Part shown: positions 54,473-63,299 of the stretch, one piece after another | How positions within the stretch are numbered: position 1 is the first letter of the stretch | Layout of the letters: the number at the start of each line of letters is the position of its first letter | Origin: Candidatus Methanoliparum thermophilum | Lineage (GTDB): Archaea; Halobacteriota; Methanoliparia; Methanoliparales; Methanoliparaceae | Length of the DNA stretch: 64,000 nucleotides | Direction: 5' to 3' | NCBI GenBank assembly: GCA_004212075.1 | Contig: RXIF01000002.1 | Coordinates: 124,001-188,000, forward strand | The notes under the pieces: model-generated | Database searches by the model: none | Seen by the model: the letters and a program-made list of their open reading frames with translations, nothing else | What the model was told of the DNA's origin: nothing | Position numbers and translations under genes: made by a program

Positions 54473-55521
54473 CCTATTGGATACTTACCGTATCTCTTTG
54501 CTGTTTCCACTGCGGCAAGGATATTTTCAGGAGGTGTGATAGCACTAAGCTCACATCCACCAGATAATATAAATTCGCCATCTATTGCAACCTGTTCTAT
54601 TGCATCTCTTGCTTCGTTCTCAACATCTTTAGGTGTACCCATTATAAGAGTTTTATTTTGATCTAAACCTCCAACCAGGACTACTTTACTATTATATCTC
54701 TCTTTCATATCTCTACCATCTTTTAAACTATATTTTGTCCCTCTGTCCCACCAATTAACTGCTGAGAGTGGATATCTTTCAATTATGGTATCCAACATCG
54801 GATAATTCCCACAAACATGACCTATTACATAATTACTCTTTAAACTTTCTAAGACTTTTAGATCATAGGGAATTCCAAACTCTTTATATTGTTTATCGGT
54901 AAATAAATCTCTGCTAGCTCTAGTGATCGGCATAAAGAATATCTCTGTACCTAAAGAGATTTGTGCATCCACCATATCACGTTCTATATCTGTAATTATG
55001 TTTAATCCTTTATGTAATTCATCAGGATTCTTTCTAGTATCCCTTATCGTCTCTGCCATTCCTCTAATCCAAGTAGCAAGAGTAAGAGGACTAACCACGG
55101 TACCCATAACAGGAACCTCATTATTTGTTTCTTCACGAATGATCAAGGTCGCTTCAAGAGATGCACTTATGCCAGGGGTTATACTTAATTCCAATTTTTC
55201 CCAATCATCAGGTTTTTTTACTACAGTCTCACCTATGGCAGGAGTATCATACATAGTATCGTAATACTTTGTTTTTGTTCCAAACATCTCTGCTACTTCT
55301 GCTATACCTGATCCTGGTATAACTGCATCTACACCGTATCTTCTTAAATAATTTAATTGTCCTTCAGCCATTTTCTTCCCATCGGTAGAATATTCGAACA
55401 TCTTTATACCAGCTTCTCTTGCACCGATCGTCAATGCCCAAAATATTACAGGTACTCTATCAGGAATTTTATGGTTTAGAACAGCGGTCACTCTTTCCAT
55501 AGAACTCATTTCTTCCATCAA
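54460..55521 (-). CDS. UroD-type corrinoid methyltransferase (MtaA-like) 2
   Basis: A 353-residue paralogue of the next gene. LNHKIPDRVPVIFWALTIGA at the start; VIGHVCGNYPMLDTI and FILSGGCELSAITP hold the HxC...C zinc ligands. The stretch LIMGTPKDVENEARDAIEQV is nearly the same as in paralogue 1, also at nucleotide level. It begins seven bases after the corrinoid gene. One paralogue may load and the other unload the corrinoid; which does which cannot be told. Confidence 0.82.
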   Translation of the reverse strand: MMEEMSSMERVTAVLNHKIPDRVPVIFWALTIGAREAGIKMFEYSTDGKKMAEGQLNYLRRYGVDAVIPGSGIAEVAEMFGTKTKYYDTMYDTPAIGETVVKKPDDWEKLELSITPGISASLEATLIIREETNNEVPVMGTVVSPLTLATWIRGMAETIRDTRKNPDELHKGLNIITDIERDMVDAQISLGTEIFFMPITRASRDLFTDKQYKEFGIPYDLKVLESLKSNYVIGHVCGNYPMLDTIIERYPLSAVNWWDRGTKYSLKDGRDMKERYNSKVVLVGGLDQNKTLIMGTPKDVENEARDAIEQVAIDGEFILSGGCELSAITPPENILAAVETAKRYGKYPIGWIV

Positions 55522-55527
55522 ACCACC

Positions 55528-56175
55528 TTATTCTATTTTTAACAATTTTTTTGCAACTATTGTTGCTTCTATAGCATCTTTTCCATATCCATCCGCGCCT
55601 ATCTTATCTGCCCATTCCTGAGATACCGGTGCACCTCCTACAATTACTTTTACTCTATCTCTTATCCCCTCTTTTTTAAGAGCATCTATAACATCCTTCT
55701 GTTTAGGCATACTCGTTGTCATTAAAGCACTCAAACCCAAAATATCCGCATTAACCTCTTTTACTTTCTCTATAAACTTCTCATCAGGTACATCTCCTCC
55801 CATATCCCAACACTCAAATCCTTCTACCTCCATCATTGTTTTGACTAATTCATGCCCCAAAGTATGTATATCGTATTGTACAGTTCCTATAACTAACCTT
55901 CCAACTTTTTTTTCTGATTTTCTTTTAATTTTTGGTTTTATAATATCCATGCTTGCTTGGAAAGCATCGCCTGCAAGAATGAGTTCGGGTAATGCTATAT
56001 CTCTATCTTCATATCTTTTAGATACGATCTTCATACCTTTGTTTAATGCATCTATTATAATATAAGGGTCTATTCCAGTGTTCAATGCTTTTTTTGTTAT
56101 TTCTTTTATTTTTTCATCATCACCGTCTACAATTAATCGTGTTAATTCTTCTAAAATGTTATTTTCTTTAATCAT
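55528..56175 (-). CDS. Corrinoid (B12-binding) methyl-carrier protein
   Basis: A 215-residue MtaC/MtbC/MttC-like protein. Helical cap: about residues 1-85 (GIDPYIIIDALNKGMKIVSK). Rossmann B12 domain: GTVQYDIHTLGHELVKTMME, where DIHTLG is the DxHxxG motif whose histidine ligates cobalt, then LSALMTTSMPKQKDVIDALK and KVIVGGAPVSQEWADKIGAD. It is first in the operon with the two methyltransferases. Confidence 0.92.
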   Translation of the reverse strand: MIKENNILEELTRLIVDGDDEKIKEITKKALNTGIDPYIIIDALNKGMKIVSKRYEDRDIALPELILAGDAFQASMDIIKPKIKRKSEKKVGRLVIGTVQYDIHTLGHELVKTMMEVEGFECWDMGGDVPDEKFIEKVKEVNADILGLSALMTTSMPKQKDVIDALKKEGIRDRVKVIVGGAPVSQEWADKIGADGYGKDAIEATIVAKKLLKIE

Positions 56176-56198
56176 CTTCGTTATTTTTGCATCATTAA

Positions 56199-56206
56199 TA
56201 TATAAA
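56199..56206 (-). promoter_or_regulatory. TATA box of the corrinoid/methyltransferase operon
   Basis: TTTATATA on the minus strand, centred about 27 bases from the ATG at 56175, so a leaderless mRNA is likely. It shares an 81-base divergent region with the SCP2-like gene. Confidence 0.5.
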
Positions 56207-56226
56207 TAGTTTATGTTATAGAAAAG

Positions 56227-56234
56227 TTTATATT
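56227..56234 (+). promoter_or_regulatory. TATA box of the SCP2-like gene
   Basis: TTTATATT centred about 26 bases before ATG 56257; no ribosome site is seen, so the mRNA is probably leaderless. It faces away from the corrinoid operon promoter. Confidence 0.5.
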
Positions 56235-56256
56235 AAAAAAACAATAATTAATAATT

Positions 56257-56742
56257 ATGTCTGAAAAACAAAATAATGAGATAGATTTTAGTGGCCGCTG
56301 GTGGGAAGAATTACCATGGATGGAAGGATTGCTTGCTAAAGAAGAGCCAACAGCATTTCAAGTACTAAGTGCATTTGTATGTAACGTTATTTTGCAATCC
56401 AAAGATGGTGTAAAAATTGCAGGAGATCTGCCTCCGAGAGTTATATATTTTGTAACGAAGCATCCCAAAAGGGGAGAAGAGAAGTTGATACTGATGTTGA
56501 CACCTCTGGCTATAATTCAAGGAGAACCAAGTGCTGAACCAGATATAGCAATAAATATAGATTATTACGATTTTGTTAGAATGTTAGGAGGAAAAGAAGA
56601 TTTAATGGATATGGTATGGTCAGGGAAGATTGCACTTTCTGGTAACACAATCGTTGGTATGGACCTTAAGGATATTATCGATGCTTCTATGGGACTAATA
56701 CCAACAGGTAGACCAGCTGCATGGACTATTGGTGTCCCTTAA
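56257..56742 (+). CDS. SCP2-like protein 1
   Basis: A 161-residue protein. PDIAINIDYYDFVRMLGGKE followed by DLMDMVWSGKIALSGN is the end of an SCP2 (sterol-carrier) domain, which holds a hydrophobic ligand in a tunnel. The N-terminus has RWWEELPWMEGLLAKEEP. No signal or membrane segment is seen. It diverges from the corrinoid operon, suggesting a related role, perhaps binding a hydrophobic substrate. The family call rests on the pattern. Confidence 0.6.
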   Translation: MSEKQNNEIDFSGRWWEELPWMEGLLAKEEPTAFQVLSAFVCNVILQSKDGVKIAGDLPPRVIYFVTKHPKRGEEKLILMLTPLAIIQGEPSAEPDIAINIDYYDFVRMLGGKEDLMDMVWSGKIALSGNTIVGMDLKDIIDASMGLIPTGRPAAWTIGVP

Positions 56743-56758
56743 TCCATTGTAAAGATCA

Positions 56759-56806
56759 AGAAGAGGTAAGAAGCATTGTGGTTATCTAAGAAGTTTTACC
56801 TCTTCT
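56759..56806 (+). terminator. Hairpin after the SCP2-like gene
   Basis: AGAAGAGGTAA (56759-56769) pairs perfectly with TTACCTCTTCT (56796-56806) around a 26-base loop. It lies 17 bases after the stop codon and could stabilise or end the transcript. There is no long T run directly after it. Confidence 0.4.
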
Positions 56807-56893
56807 GAATGGTCTACATATATATAGGGGATGTTTTGGGTTTTAATCACAATAAGCTTTCTTGATGCATATTAATGATCCGTATAGATTAGA

Positions 56894-57229
56894 ATGAAGG
56901 TTTTATTAGATCTTGATGAAGGAGAAGTGGTAAATCTTGAAATGATTAATGATTTAGCGGAAGATTTGATGCTTAATAATGTAATAGGGATGCTATATCT
57001 CTATGTTAGAATTAAAGAACCTGTATATATCGTGTTATTATACACTACATCGGATGTTGCCACTCAAGATAAGGTAAAGATAAATATATTTGACTTTTTT
57101 TCAAGATTATTACCAGAAGGATTCCGGGTAAGAAAAAGCGTTATTAATAAAAATAATTTTACGATCGTTGCATCGGAAGATCAGCTCAAGGAAGAATGGC
57201 TTAAAAAAGCCCAGGAAATTAAAATTTAA
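56894..57229 (+). CDS. Conserved-looking protein of unknown function
   Basis: A 111-residue protein not recognised. LDLDEGEVVNLEMINDLAED and IGMLYLYVRIKEPVYIVLLY suggest a small alpha/beta fold; the C-terminus EEWLKKAQEIKI is charged. No cysteines and no signal are seen. It lies between the SCP2-like gene and the methanogenesis-marker gene, with which it converges (6-base gap). ATG start. Confidence 0.55.
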   Translation: MKVLLDLDEGEVVNLEMINDLAEDLMLNNVIGMLYLYVRIKEPVYIVLLYTTSDVATQDKVKINIFDFFSRLLPEGFRVRKSVINKNNFTIVASEDQLKEEWLKKAQEIKI

Positions 57230-57235
57230 TTTTTT

Positions 57236-58765
57236 TTACTTTTTTACTTCTATAAAATAGATTATATCTCCCCTTTTTTTATTTTTCAACTGGTTTATAC
57301 CTTTTTTAACCTTTCCAATAATATTTGTTGCTTCCAAATATTCACCTGTTGGACCGTACGTTGTATTTTCAGTAAGTCGTATTCCAATAGTTCCGCTACT
57401 CTTTTGTCTAAAGTTAGTTATACCAATAGTTCCCTTTTCTGATTTATGGCAGACATTTTCGAAAGGAAGAGGCATCTTTTTAACAATAGGACTGTCTAAG
57501 ATTATTTTATCTTTATCTATCTTTGAGATCATAAATTTACCAACGTTAGAAATCATATCAGCCGCACCTCTAAAATAAGATACGCTCTCAGGTGCATCGT
57601 TCTCCCATAACTCTATAAAACATAATTTTTCTGGATTTTCCGCAAGAGTAGTAATAAATCCTAAGGATTTAGCCTCTATCGTCGATCTTGGCCTTTGCTC
57701 TATAATTATGGAATCATCATCTTCTTCTTTAACCATTATATGTTTGATTCCTCTCGATGATAAAAATTCTCTTGCATCCTTATTCGTTTTTCCTACACAA
57801 ATCAGACTTTCTACGTCTCTCAACATAAGAATTTTATCGCCTATATCTGCTTTCTTTATAAGTTCCAATCCACTTTCTACCTCTCCAACGACGCTATGCG
57901 ACCTTGATGCAGGTATATTTTCTCTATATATATATATTCCACCGATTCTTCTTCCTTTATTTCTTACCGTAATCACACCTTTAGTTCTATAGATTGTATT
58001 CTCTTCTTTAAGGGTAGTATTAACTACGTTTTTAGAAGAAGACCCCCCATCGGAGATAAAAGTGGATGCAACATCTCTTACTTCGAATATCTCGTCTTTA
58101 GATAAGAAATATTCAACAGAGTTTGGTGCCTCTTCGAACAGATGTATAGATGCAAAAGTTAAGATAGCATCAGTGTTATCATCTAAGTAAATCGCTCTCG
58201 TTTGATCGATTTTATAGATCTCAATCTCTTTAATTATCGAATTATAACCTTCAATGTTCAAAATAGAATCTTTCTCATCCAATCTTGAAACGACTTTGAT
58301 ACAATCTTCTTTTATTTTTCCAATCTTTTCATATCCTTCTGGTATACCATACAGTCCTTCATGATCGTCCATGCTAAAACAAAGAAAAGAATTTTCTGTT
58401 TTAAATCCTCCAAAACTGATAAATATATCCCCTTTTTTATATTTATACTCGTCTTTTTTTGCTTTTAACTCTAAAAAAGATAGATCTATCGGACCGAAAG
58501 CAATAGAGCTTCTTGTTTTCCAACCACATTTTACCAAAAAATTTTTATAAAATCTCAGCCAGAGATCCAAAAATGATTCATCTATAGCCAGGATAAACTT
58601 TCCTTTAGATGTTTTAACCAAAAACTCATTTGTCTTTTTTTCTATCTTTTTAACAAGAGCAACTATGCAGTCATCTCTATAAATCTCGTTGGATTTCTTT
58701 ATCACATCGAGTATAGATAACCTATCCTCTAAATCTATCTCTTTTAAATTTATCTTTACTTTCAT
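57236..58765 (-). CDS. Methanogenesis marker protein 3-like (UPF0288)
   Basis: A 509-residue protein. KGVITVRNKGRRIGGIYIYR, ASRSHSVVGEVESGLELIKK and IGVR-type C-terminal sequence fit the UPF0288/methanogenesis marker 3 family, which tracks with methyl-coenzyme M reductase in genomes. The latter half resembles a cyclophilin-like fold (SSGTIGIRLTENTTYGPTGE). Function is unknown; a role in MCR maturation or post-translational modification has been supposed for the markers in general. It stands alone on its strand. Confidence 0.78.
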   Translation of the reverse strand: MKVKINLKEIDLEDRLSILDVIKKSNEIYRDDCIVALVKKIEKKTNEFLVKTSKGKFILAIDESFLDLWLRFYKNFLVKCGWKTRSSIAFGPIDLSFLELKAKKDEYKYKKGDIFISFGGFKTENSFLCFSMDDHEGLYGIPEGYEKIGKIKEDCIKVVSRLDEKDSILNIEGYNSIIKEIEIYKIDQTRAIYLDDNTDAILTFASIHLFEEAPNSVEYFLSKDEIFEVRDVASTFISDGGSSSKNVVNTTLKEENTIYRTKGVITVRNKGRRIGGIYIYRENIPASRSHSVVGEVESGLELIKKADIGDKILMLRDVESLICVGKTNKDAREFLSSRGIKHIMVKEEDDDSIIIEQRPRSTIEAKSLGFITTLAENPEKLCFIELWENDAPESVSYFRGAADMISNVGKFMISKIDKDKIILDSPIVKKMPLPFENVCHKSEKGTIGITNFRQKSSGTIGIRLTENTTYGPTGEYLEATNIIGKVKKGINQLKNKKRGDIIYFIEVKK

Positions 58766-59008
58766 ACTATGACGCTACTGATACAATCTCCTCGTTACTT
58801 ACTACCATTCGTGTTCATCACTCTTCATAATAAATTATAGATTTTAATAATAAGCTAAACACCATTACTTTTAGTTTCTGGCAACCGTAATATAGGTGGC
58901 ACAACACCTATAATTGATTTCAGCAAATCATTTAAACCTTTATTTTCGTCTATGTTTGGTCATTATGATTTCTACTATATAAAATTAACCATTATATTGA
59001 TGATCGAA

Positions 59009-59016
59009 AAGTATAA
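59009..59016 (+). promoter_or_regulatory. Possible TATA box of the GlcD-like gene
   Basis: TATAAATA about 30-35 bases before the start codon of the flavin oxidase. The remaining 58766-59043 gap shows no gene and separates two divergent genes. Confidence 0.4.
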
Positions 59017-59043
59017 ATAATGAATGAAACATCCTGATATAAT

Positions 59044-60702
59044 ATGATGAACGAACAAAAAAAATTCTCTAATGATCGTATATTTAAGCTATTATGCGAT
59101 GCGGTTGGAGAGGAGAATGTATCAAATGAGGATGCCATTTTGGCGGCGTATTCACGTGATAATCAATGGCCATTCATTCCTCCTCATTTGCCTGACTATA
59201 TTGTACGACCGATAACAACAGAAGAAGTTCAAAAGGTATTGAGAATTGCAAATAGATATCGTATACCAGTCATTCCAATGAGTAGCGGAATAAACGTCAG
59301 AGGATTATGTATTCCTACATATGGTGGTATTATTCTTGAATTAAAGAGAATGAAAAAATTAGAGATAGATGAAGATATGAGGACAGCAACAGTTCAGCCT
59401 GGTGTTACTATAGCACGATTGGTGGCAGAGTCTGCAAAAAAGGGGTTAAAACCTGCAGTTCCAGGTGCACCTGCCACTGTTTCACCAGTATCTAACTATA
59501 CATTAAGAGGTGTTTATCATCATATCACTTCAGAAGGGATGGATCAAGTATTGAGTGCGACGGTAGTTCTTCCAACAGGAGAGATATTACATACCGGTTC
59601 GAGAGCATTTCCTAAAGCAGATCCGAATTTTAGATATTTTGGACCTGATCTGTTTGGACTTTTTCAAGGGCAACCAGGAACTATGGGTGTAGTAACAGAG
59701 ATGACCGTAAGATTGTTTGAAAAACCTGAAAAGACGGAAGTAATGATGAACTTTTATGGAGATGTTAAAAAGGCGATCCAATTCTCTGATGAAGTGGCCA
59801 AAGCGGGGGTGGCATCTAGTCAAATATTGATGACATGGGGAGTTGGTTTAACAACGTTAGGATTCGTGAAAAGCAAGTTTACAAAAGAAGTTTTTTCGAT
59901 ACTGTTTTCTATGGCACCTTGGATGACACAAACAATAGTTGAAGGTGACGAAGATGCGGTAGAATATAAGAAAAATGTTGTAAACAAGATTGTTAAAAGA
60001 TTGAATATAGATTCAAAAGTTACTTATGATATGGTCCAACGATCGGATTTGCCAGATGGTGTAAAAAAAGTAGCTGGTGTAACTCCCTCTGTCTCGAAAA
60101 ATATTTTTGATATACTCACATCTGAGGAGGTCTTGTCAGAATTAGGCACTGGCAAAGATGAAGTGGCAGATACCGGTATTAATACTGAAAAAATGAGAGA
60201 TACCCTAGGTGTAGGAGAGTTTAGACCGGTTACTCCTGATACTATAGAATATGAATTTAGATATCCTAGAAAGATTGCCCATTGGTTCTCTTTAGGAGAT
60301 TATTGGGCTCTTGCTTGGTGGGGTCCATTAGATAAGGTGGATCTTTATTATGAAAAATCAAAAGACCTCTGGGTAAAATGTGGGTTGGATCCTGTTGATT
60401 TTTCTTTGGTTGCATATCCTGTCTATCCATATTCTGGAAAACCGGCTTATGTAGAGATAGATGCGTGGATGGATTTTGTATCGGATCCTTCATCGATAGA
60501 TAAAGTAAAGATGTTTACAAAAAAGGAGACGGATCTTTTGTTAAATGATGTAGGTATCTATGCATGGTTTAGGCCGTATAGAGATGTAATAAAACAATCG
60601 TTGCCACAGATAAAAGGATATTATATACCATTATGGAAAAAATTAAAAGAATTATTAGATCCAAACAATATAATGAATCCGGGAGCTTTGTTTGATGAAT
60701 AA
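59044..60702 (+). CDS. FAD-linked oxidase, GlcD/VAO family
   Basis: A 552-residue flavoprotein. The FAD-binding domain has IVRPITTEEVQKVLRIANRY, VIPMSSGINVRGLCIPTYGG and ATVQPGVTIARLVAESAKKG, and GLFGLFQGQPGTMGVVTEM-like sequence ends it. The C-terminal substrate domain ends in LLDPNNIMNPGALFD, typical of GlcD, D-lactate dehydrogenase and vanillyl-alcohol oxidase relatives. It oxidises a hydroxyacid, alcohol or similar substrate, here unknown. The SCP2-like gene follows after 20 bases, so they form an operon. Confidence 0.9.
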   Translation: MMNEQKKFSNDRIFKLLCDAVGEENVSNEDAILAAYSRDNQWPFIPPHLPDYIVRPITTEEVQKVLRIANRYRIPVIPMSSGINVRGLCIPTYGGIILELKRMKKLEIDEDMRTATVQPGVTIARLVAESAKKGLKPAVPGAPATVSPVSNYTLRGVYHHITSEGMDQVLSATVVLPTGEILHTGSRAFPKADPNFRYFGPDLFGLFQGQPGTMGVVTEMTVRLFEKPEKTEVMMNFYGDVKKAIQFSDEVAKAGVASSQILMTWGVGLTTLGFVKSKFTKEVFSILFSMAPWMTQTIVEGDEDAVEYKKNVVNKIVKRLNIDSKVTYDMVQRSDLPDGVKKVAGVTPSVSKNIFDILTSEEVLSELGTGKDEVADTGINTEKMRDTLGVGEFRPVTPDTIEYEFRYPRKIAHWFSLGDYWALAWWGPLDKVDLYYEKSKDLWVKCGLDPVDFSLVAYPVYPYSGKPAYVEIDAWMDFVSDPSSIDKVKMFTKKETDLLLNDVGIYAWFRPYRDVIKQSLPQIKGYYIPLWKKLKELLDPNNIMNPGALFDE

Positions 60703-60722
60703 ATAAAAAAGGAGGTATTAAA

Positions 60723-61454
60723 ATGTATAAAGTAGGTTCAGAAGAATGGAATGAGAAGATTAGAGAAATTGCAAAGATAGACATATTGCGTGGAGATTTA
60801 AAAGAGATAGAAAATTTGATGAATTCGATAGAGGTAGACGAGGAAAAAAACGTAATGAGAATAAATGGAGAGGAATACGAGATTCCTAAATATGGTACAC
60901 CAGAGTGGGAACAAGCATACAAGTTAATTCTTGATGAAAGGATCAAACTTCCTAAACCTTATCTATTGGGGCTTCCTGAATGGACTCATGAGTTCGAAAG
61001 GATGATTAATGAGGGGCCTCATTCTGAAGAGTATAAAGATGCTGCAAAAGACTGGGAAGGAGATATAGCTTTACATATACTTCCAGCGCCTGATTTGGGA
61101 TTAGATACGGATCTATACATTTATATGGGACTGTATCATGGGGAAGCCCGGCCTGGTTCTTTAAGACTTGTCTCCAAAGATGATGCTGAAAAAGCGGCAT
61201 ATGTGATTACTGGTACTTATGATCAATGGATAGACGTACAAAGGGGTAAAATAGGTGTTATAAAGGCGTTAATGAAGGGAGATATGACTTTAAAGGGTGA
61301 TTTAAAGAAACTGATGAAGCAGACAAAGCCTGCCAGATTATTGATAGATATGACGGAGGATGTAGGGTCAATTTCTTTTGATGAATTAGATGATGAGAGA
61401 TTCGAGCTTTTCAAGATATTTCTTAATAAGTTCAGACCTATCTTAGGATTTTAA
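60723..61454 (+). CDS. SCP2-like protein 2
   Basis: A 243-residue protein. AAYVITGTYDQWIDVQRGKI then GVIKALMKGDMTLKGDLKKL resembles the C-terminal SCP2 fold. The N-terminal 120 residues are charged and contain YGTPEWEQAYKLILDERI. GGAGG lies 7 bases before the ATG. It is translated right after the flavin oxidase, so it could hold a hydrophobic substrate for it. Confidence 0.65.
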   Translation: MYKVGSEEWNEKIREIAKIDILRGDLKEIENLMNSIEVDEEKNVMRINGEEYEIPKYGTPEWEQAYKLILDERIKLPKPYLLGLPEWTHEFERMINEGPHSEEYKDAAKDWEGDIALHILPAPDLGLDTDLYIYMGLYHGEARPGSLRLVSKDDAEKAAYVITGTYDQWIDVQRGKIGVIKALMKGDMTLKGDLKKLMKQTKPARLLIDMTEDVGSISFDELDDERFELFKIFLNKFRPILGF

Positions 61455-61543
61455 AGTTTTTGACAATCTTAAAATGGAGAAGATTGTTAAAATCTCTTTT
61501 ATTTTATTATTAAAATTTATTTTATTATTAAAAAGAAAAAAGA

Positions 61544-61880
61544 TTAGTCCACCTCCATCTTAAAGAAGGTATATGCGCCTAGCAACAAAAATACTACTGC
61601 CACAGCGATCAAGACAATGATATCGACCCATATTTGAATCCATACCATATACCGAAGACCGAGGCTACTCCGATCGTTATCAATGCTTGTAACATGCCAA
61701 CCGTCAACCCTCCAAAGGTACGTCGGGCTCTGACATAGTACCATCAAAAAGTAGTCATGGTAATGCTAACAACGCTAGAAATAAGACGGGTTGCACTATC
61801 GTACTTATAACTCTGGGTTTCATGTTAAAAAAACGTATGACCTCTCTCAACCACGGCTTTGTAGAAATGCTCTTATTTAG
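61544..61880 (-). pseudogene. Broken ABC-2 type transporter permease
   Basis: Three reverse-strand frames make sense only together: IRFFNMKPRVISTIVQPV (ending LALLALP and a TGA), then RARRTFGGLTVGMLQALITI, then IIVLIAVAVVFLLLGAYTFF to the stop at 61544. These are the N-terminus, the middle and the last helix of an ABC-2 exporter permease. A large internal deletion and frameshifts make it nonfunctional. No partner ATPase is nearby. Confidence 0.65.
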
Positions 61881-62011
61881 ACAAGATTGGGATACGGTTT
61901 AGGAATACTTAAGGAGCGGTATACTATAAGAGACTGTCAAGTTAAGAATATAGATTATTATCAGTTATATTGATGTGCTTATCTTGACAGTTTCTTGTAT
62001 CGAAACGTTAA

Positions 62012-62019
62012 TTATATAT
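62012..62019 (+). promoter_or_regulatory. Possible TATA box of the HdrD/GlcF-like gene
   Basis: TTATATAT centred about 28 bases before the preferred ATG at 62044; a leaderless or very short-leader mRNA is likely. Confidence 0.4.
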
Positions 62020-62043
62020 GTGAGAAAAATATGCCTTTTTATT

Positions 62044-63249
62044 ATGGAAATAAATTATAAAAAACCTGTAGAAAAATGGGGAGAAGTGATATACGATTGC
62101 GGACATTGCCGTATATGTTCACTTGCGGATTACCATAAGATAGGAGAAGCATTAACTATATGTCCAAGTGGTGAATATTTTGGATTTGAGGCATATTATC
62201 CACCTGGTAGAAATGAATTGGTAAGAGGGATAATAGAAGGATCCGTTAAGCCATCGAATAAAGCTTTAGAGGTAGCTTTTGCTTGCCAAGTTTGTAACGG
62301 ATGTAATGCAATGTGTAAACCACATACATATTTTGGTTTTTCTATAAAGGATCATTCTGCTTTGTACGAAGATTTACGAGAGGCACTTGTGTTAGCAGGT
62401 TATATCCCAGAAAAACATTTAGAATTTGGAGAATGGATAGAAAAAGATCATAATCCTTATTTTGAGACACACGAATCAAGGTTTGATTGGTTAGAAGAAG
62501 GACTGACAAGAAAAGATGCAGAAGTTTTATATTTTACTGGATGCACATCATCGTATAGGCAAAAAAATATTGCAAAAGCGACTGTTAATGCTTTAAATAA
62601 AGCAGGTGTATCGTTTGATGTTTTAAGGGAGGAAGAATGGTGCTGTGGATCTCCTTTACTGAGAACAGGACAGAGAGAAAAAGCTATAGAAGTTGCGAGA
62701 CATAATGTTGAGGCAATAAAGAAGAGAGGAATAAAGACTGTTGTTACTTCATGTGCAGGTTGTTATCGTACGTTGAAAGTCGATTATCCTATTTTATTAG
62801 GAAAGAGAAGCGTAAAGTTCGATGTTATACATACTTCTCAACTTTTTGTTTCTATGCTTGATGAGAAAAAAGTAAGTTTGGAAAATATGGGTTTAGATGT
62901 AACTTATCACGATCCTTGCCATCTTGGAAGACATATGGAAGTTTACGATAAAGCTGTATATGAAGAACCAAGAGATGTTTTAGGTCTTATAGCAAATATA
63001 CACGAGATGCCGAGAAACAGAGAAAACGCATGGTGTTGTGGATCTGGGGGTGGAGTGAAGTCTGCTTTTCCGGATTTTGCACTATGGACTGCTAATGAAA
63101 GGTTAAAAGAAGTAGAAAGCGTGGGTGTCGATACGGTAGTTACTGCCTGTCCTTTCTGTGTCCGTAATTTAGGAGATGCTAATGAGGTGTTTAATAAAAA
63201 ATTAAAGGTTGTAGACCTTATAGAGCTTGTCGAAAAGACGCTAAAGTGA
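62044..63249 (+). CDS. HdrD/GlcF-type iron-sulfur oxidoreductase
   Basis: A 401-residue protein. The N-terminus holds two cysteine groups (CGHCRICSL plus a later CPSG, and CQVCNGCNAMCKPH) for 4Fe-4S clusters. Two CCG domains follow: EEWCCGSPLLRTGQ with TSCAGCYRTLK, and NAWCCGSGGGVKSAFPD with TACPFCVRNLG. These bind the noncubane cluster of heterodisulfide reductase subunit D or the GlcF partner of GlcD. I chose ATG 62044; the longer frame from 61975 adds unlikely sequence upstream of the promoter. It probably passes electrons from the GlcD-like oxidase. Confidence 0.88.
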   Translation: MEINYKKPVEKWGEVIYDCGHCRICSLADYHKIGEALTICPSGEYFGFEAYYPPGRNELVRGIIEGSVKPSNKALEVAFACQVCNGCNAMCKPHTYFGFSIKDHSALYEDLREALVLAGYIPEKHLEFGEWIEKDHNPYFETHESRFDWLEEGLTRKDAEVLYFTGCTSSYRQKNIAKATVNALNKAGVSFDVLREEEWCCGSPLLRTGQREKAIEVARHNVEAIKKRGIKTVVTSCAGCYRTLKVDYPILLGKRSVKFDVIHTSQLFVSMLDEKKVSLENMGLDVTYHDPCHLGRHMEVYDKAVYEEPRDVLGLIANIHEMPRNRENAWCCGSGGGVKSAFPDFALWTANERLKEVESVGVDTVVTACPFCVRNLGDANEVFNKKLKVVDLIELVEKTLK

Positions 63250-63263
63250 GAAAGAACAATTAT

Positions 63264-63291
63264 CCTCTTTATTTTTTTAAAAAAAAAGAGG
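63264..63291 (+). promoter_or_regulatory. AT-rich hairpin covering a ribosome site
   Basis: CCTCTTTATTTTTT and the following A-run ending AAGAGG can fold into a long hairpin. Its right end, GAGG, is the core of the ribosome site for the TTG start at 63300, so the hairpin could block translation or act as a terminator of the gene before. Confidence 0.4.
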
Positions 63292-63299
63292 TAGATATA

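Noticed and set aside
61544-61747. Intact 67-residue membrane protein
   Set aside because: The frame covers only the last helix sensibly; the rest is read in the wrong phase, and the three-frame pattern fits a broken ABC-2 permease.
61975-62043. Longer N-terminus for the HdrD/GlcF-like protein
   Set aside because: The added 23 residues (MLILTVSCIETLIIY...) start at a TTG upstream of the TATA box and lack a ribosome site; ATG 62044 fits the promoter better.
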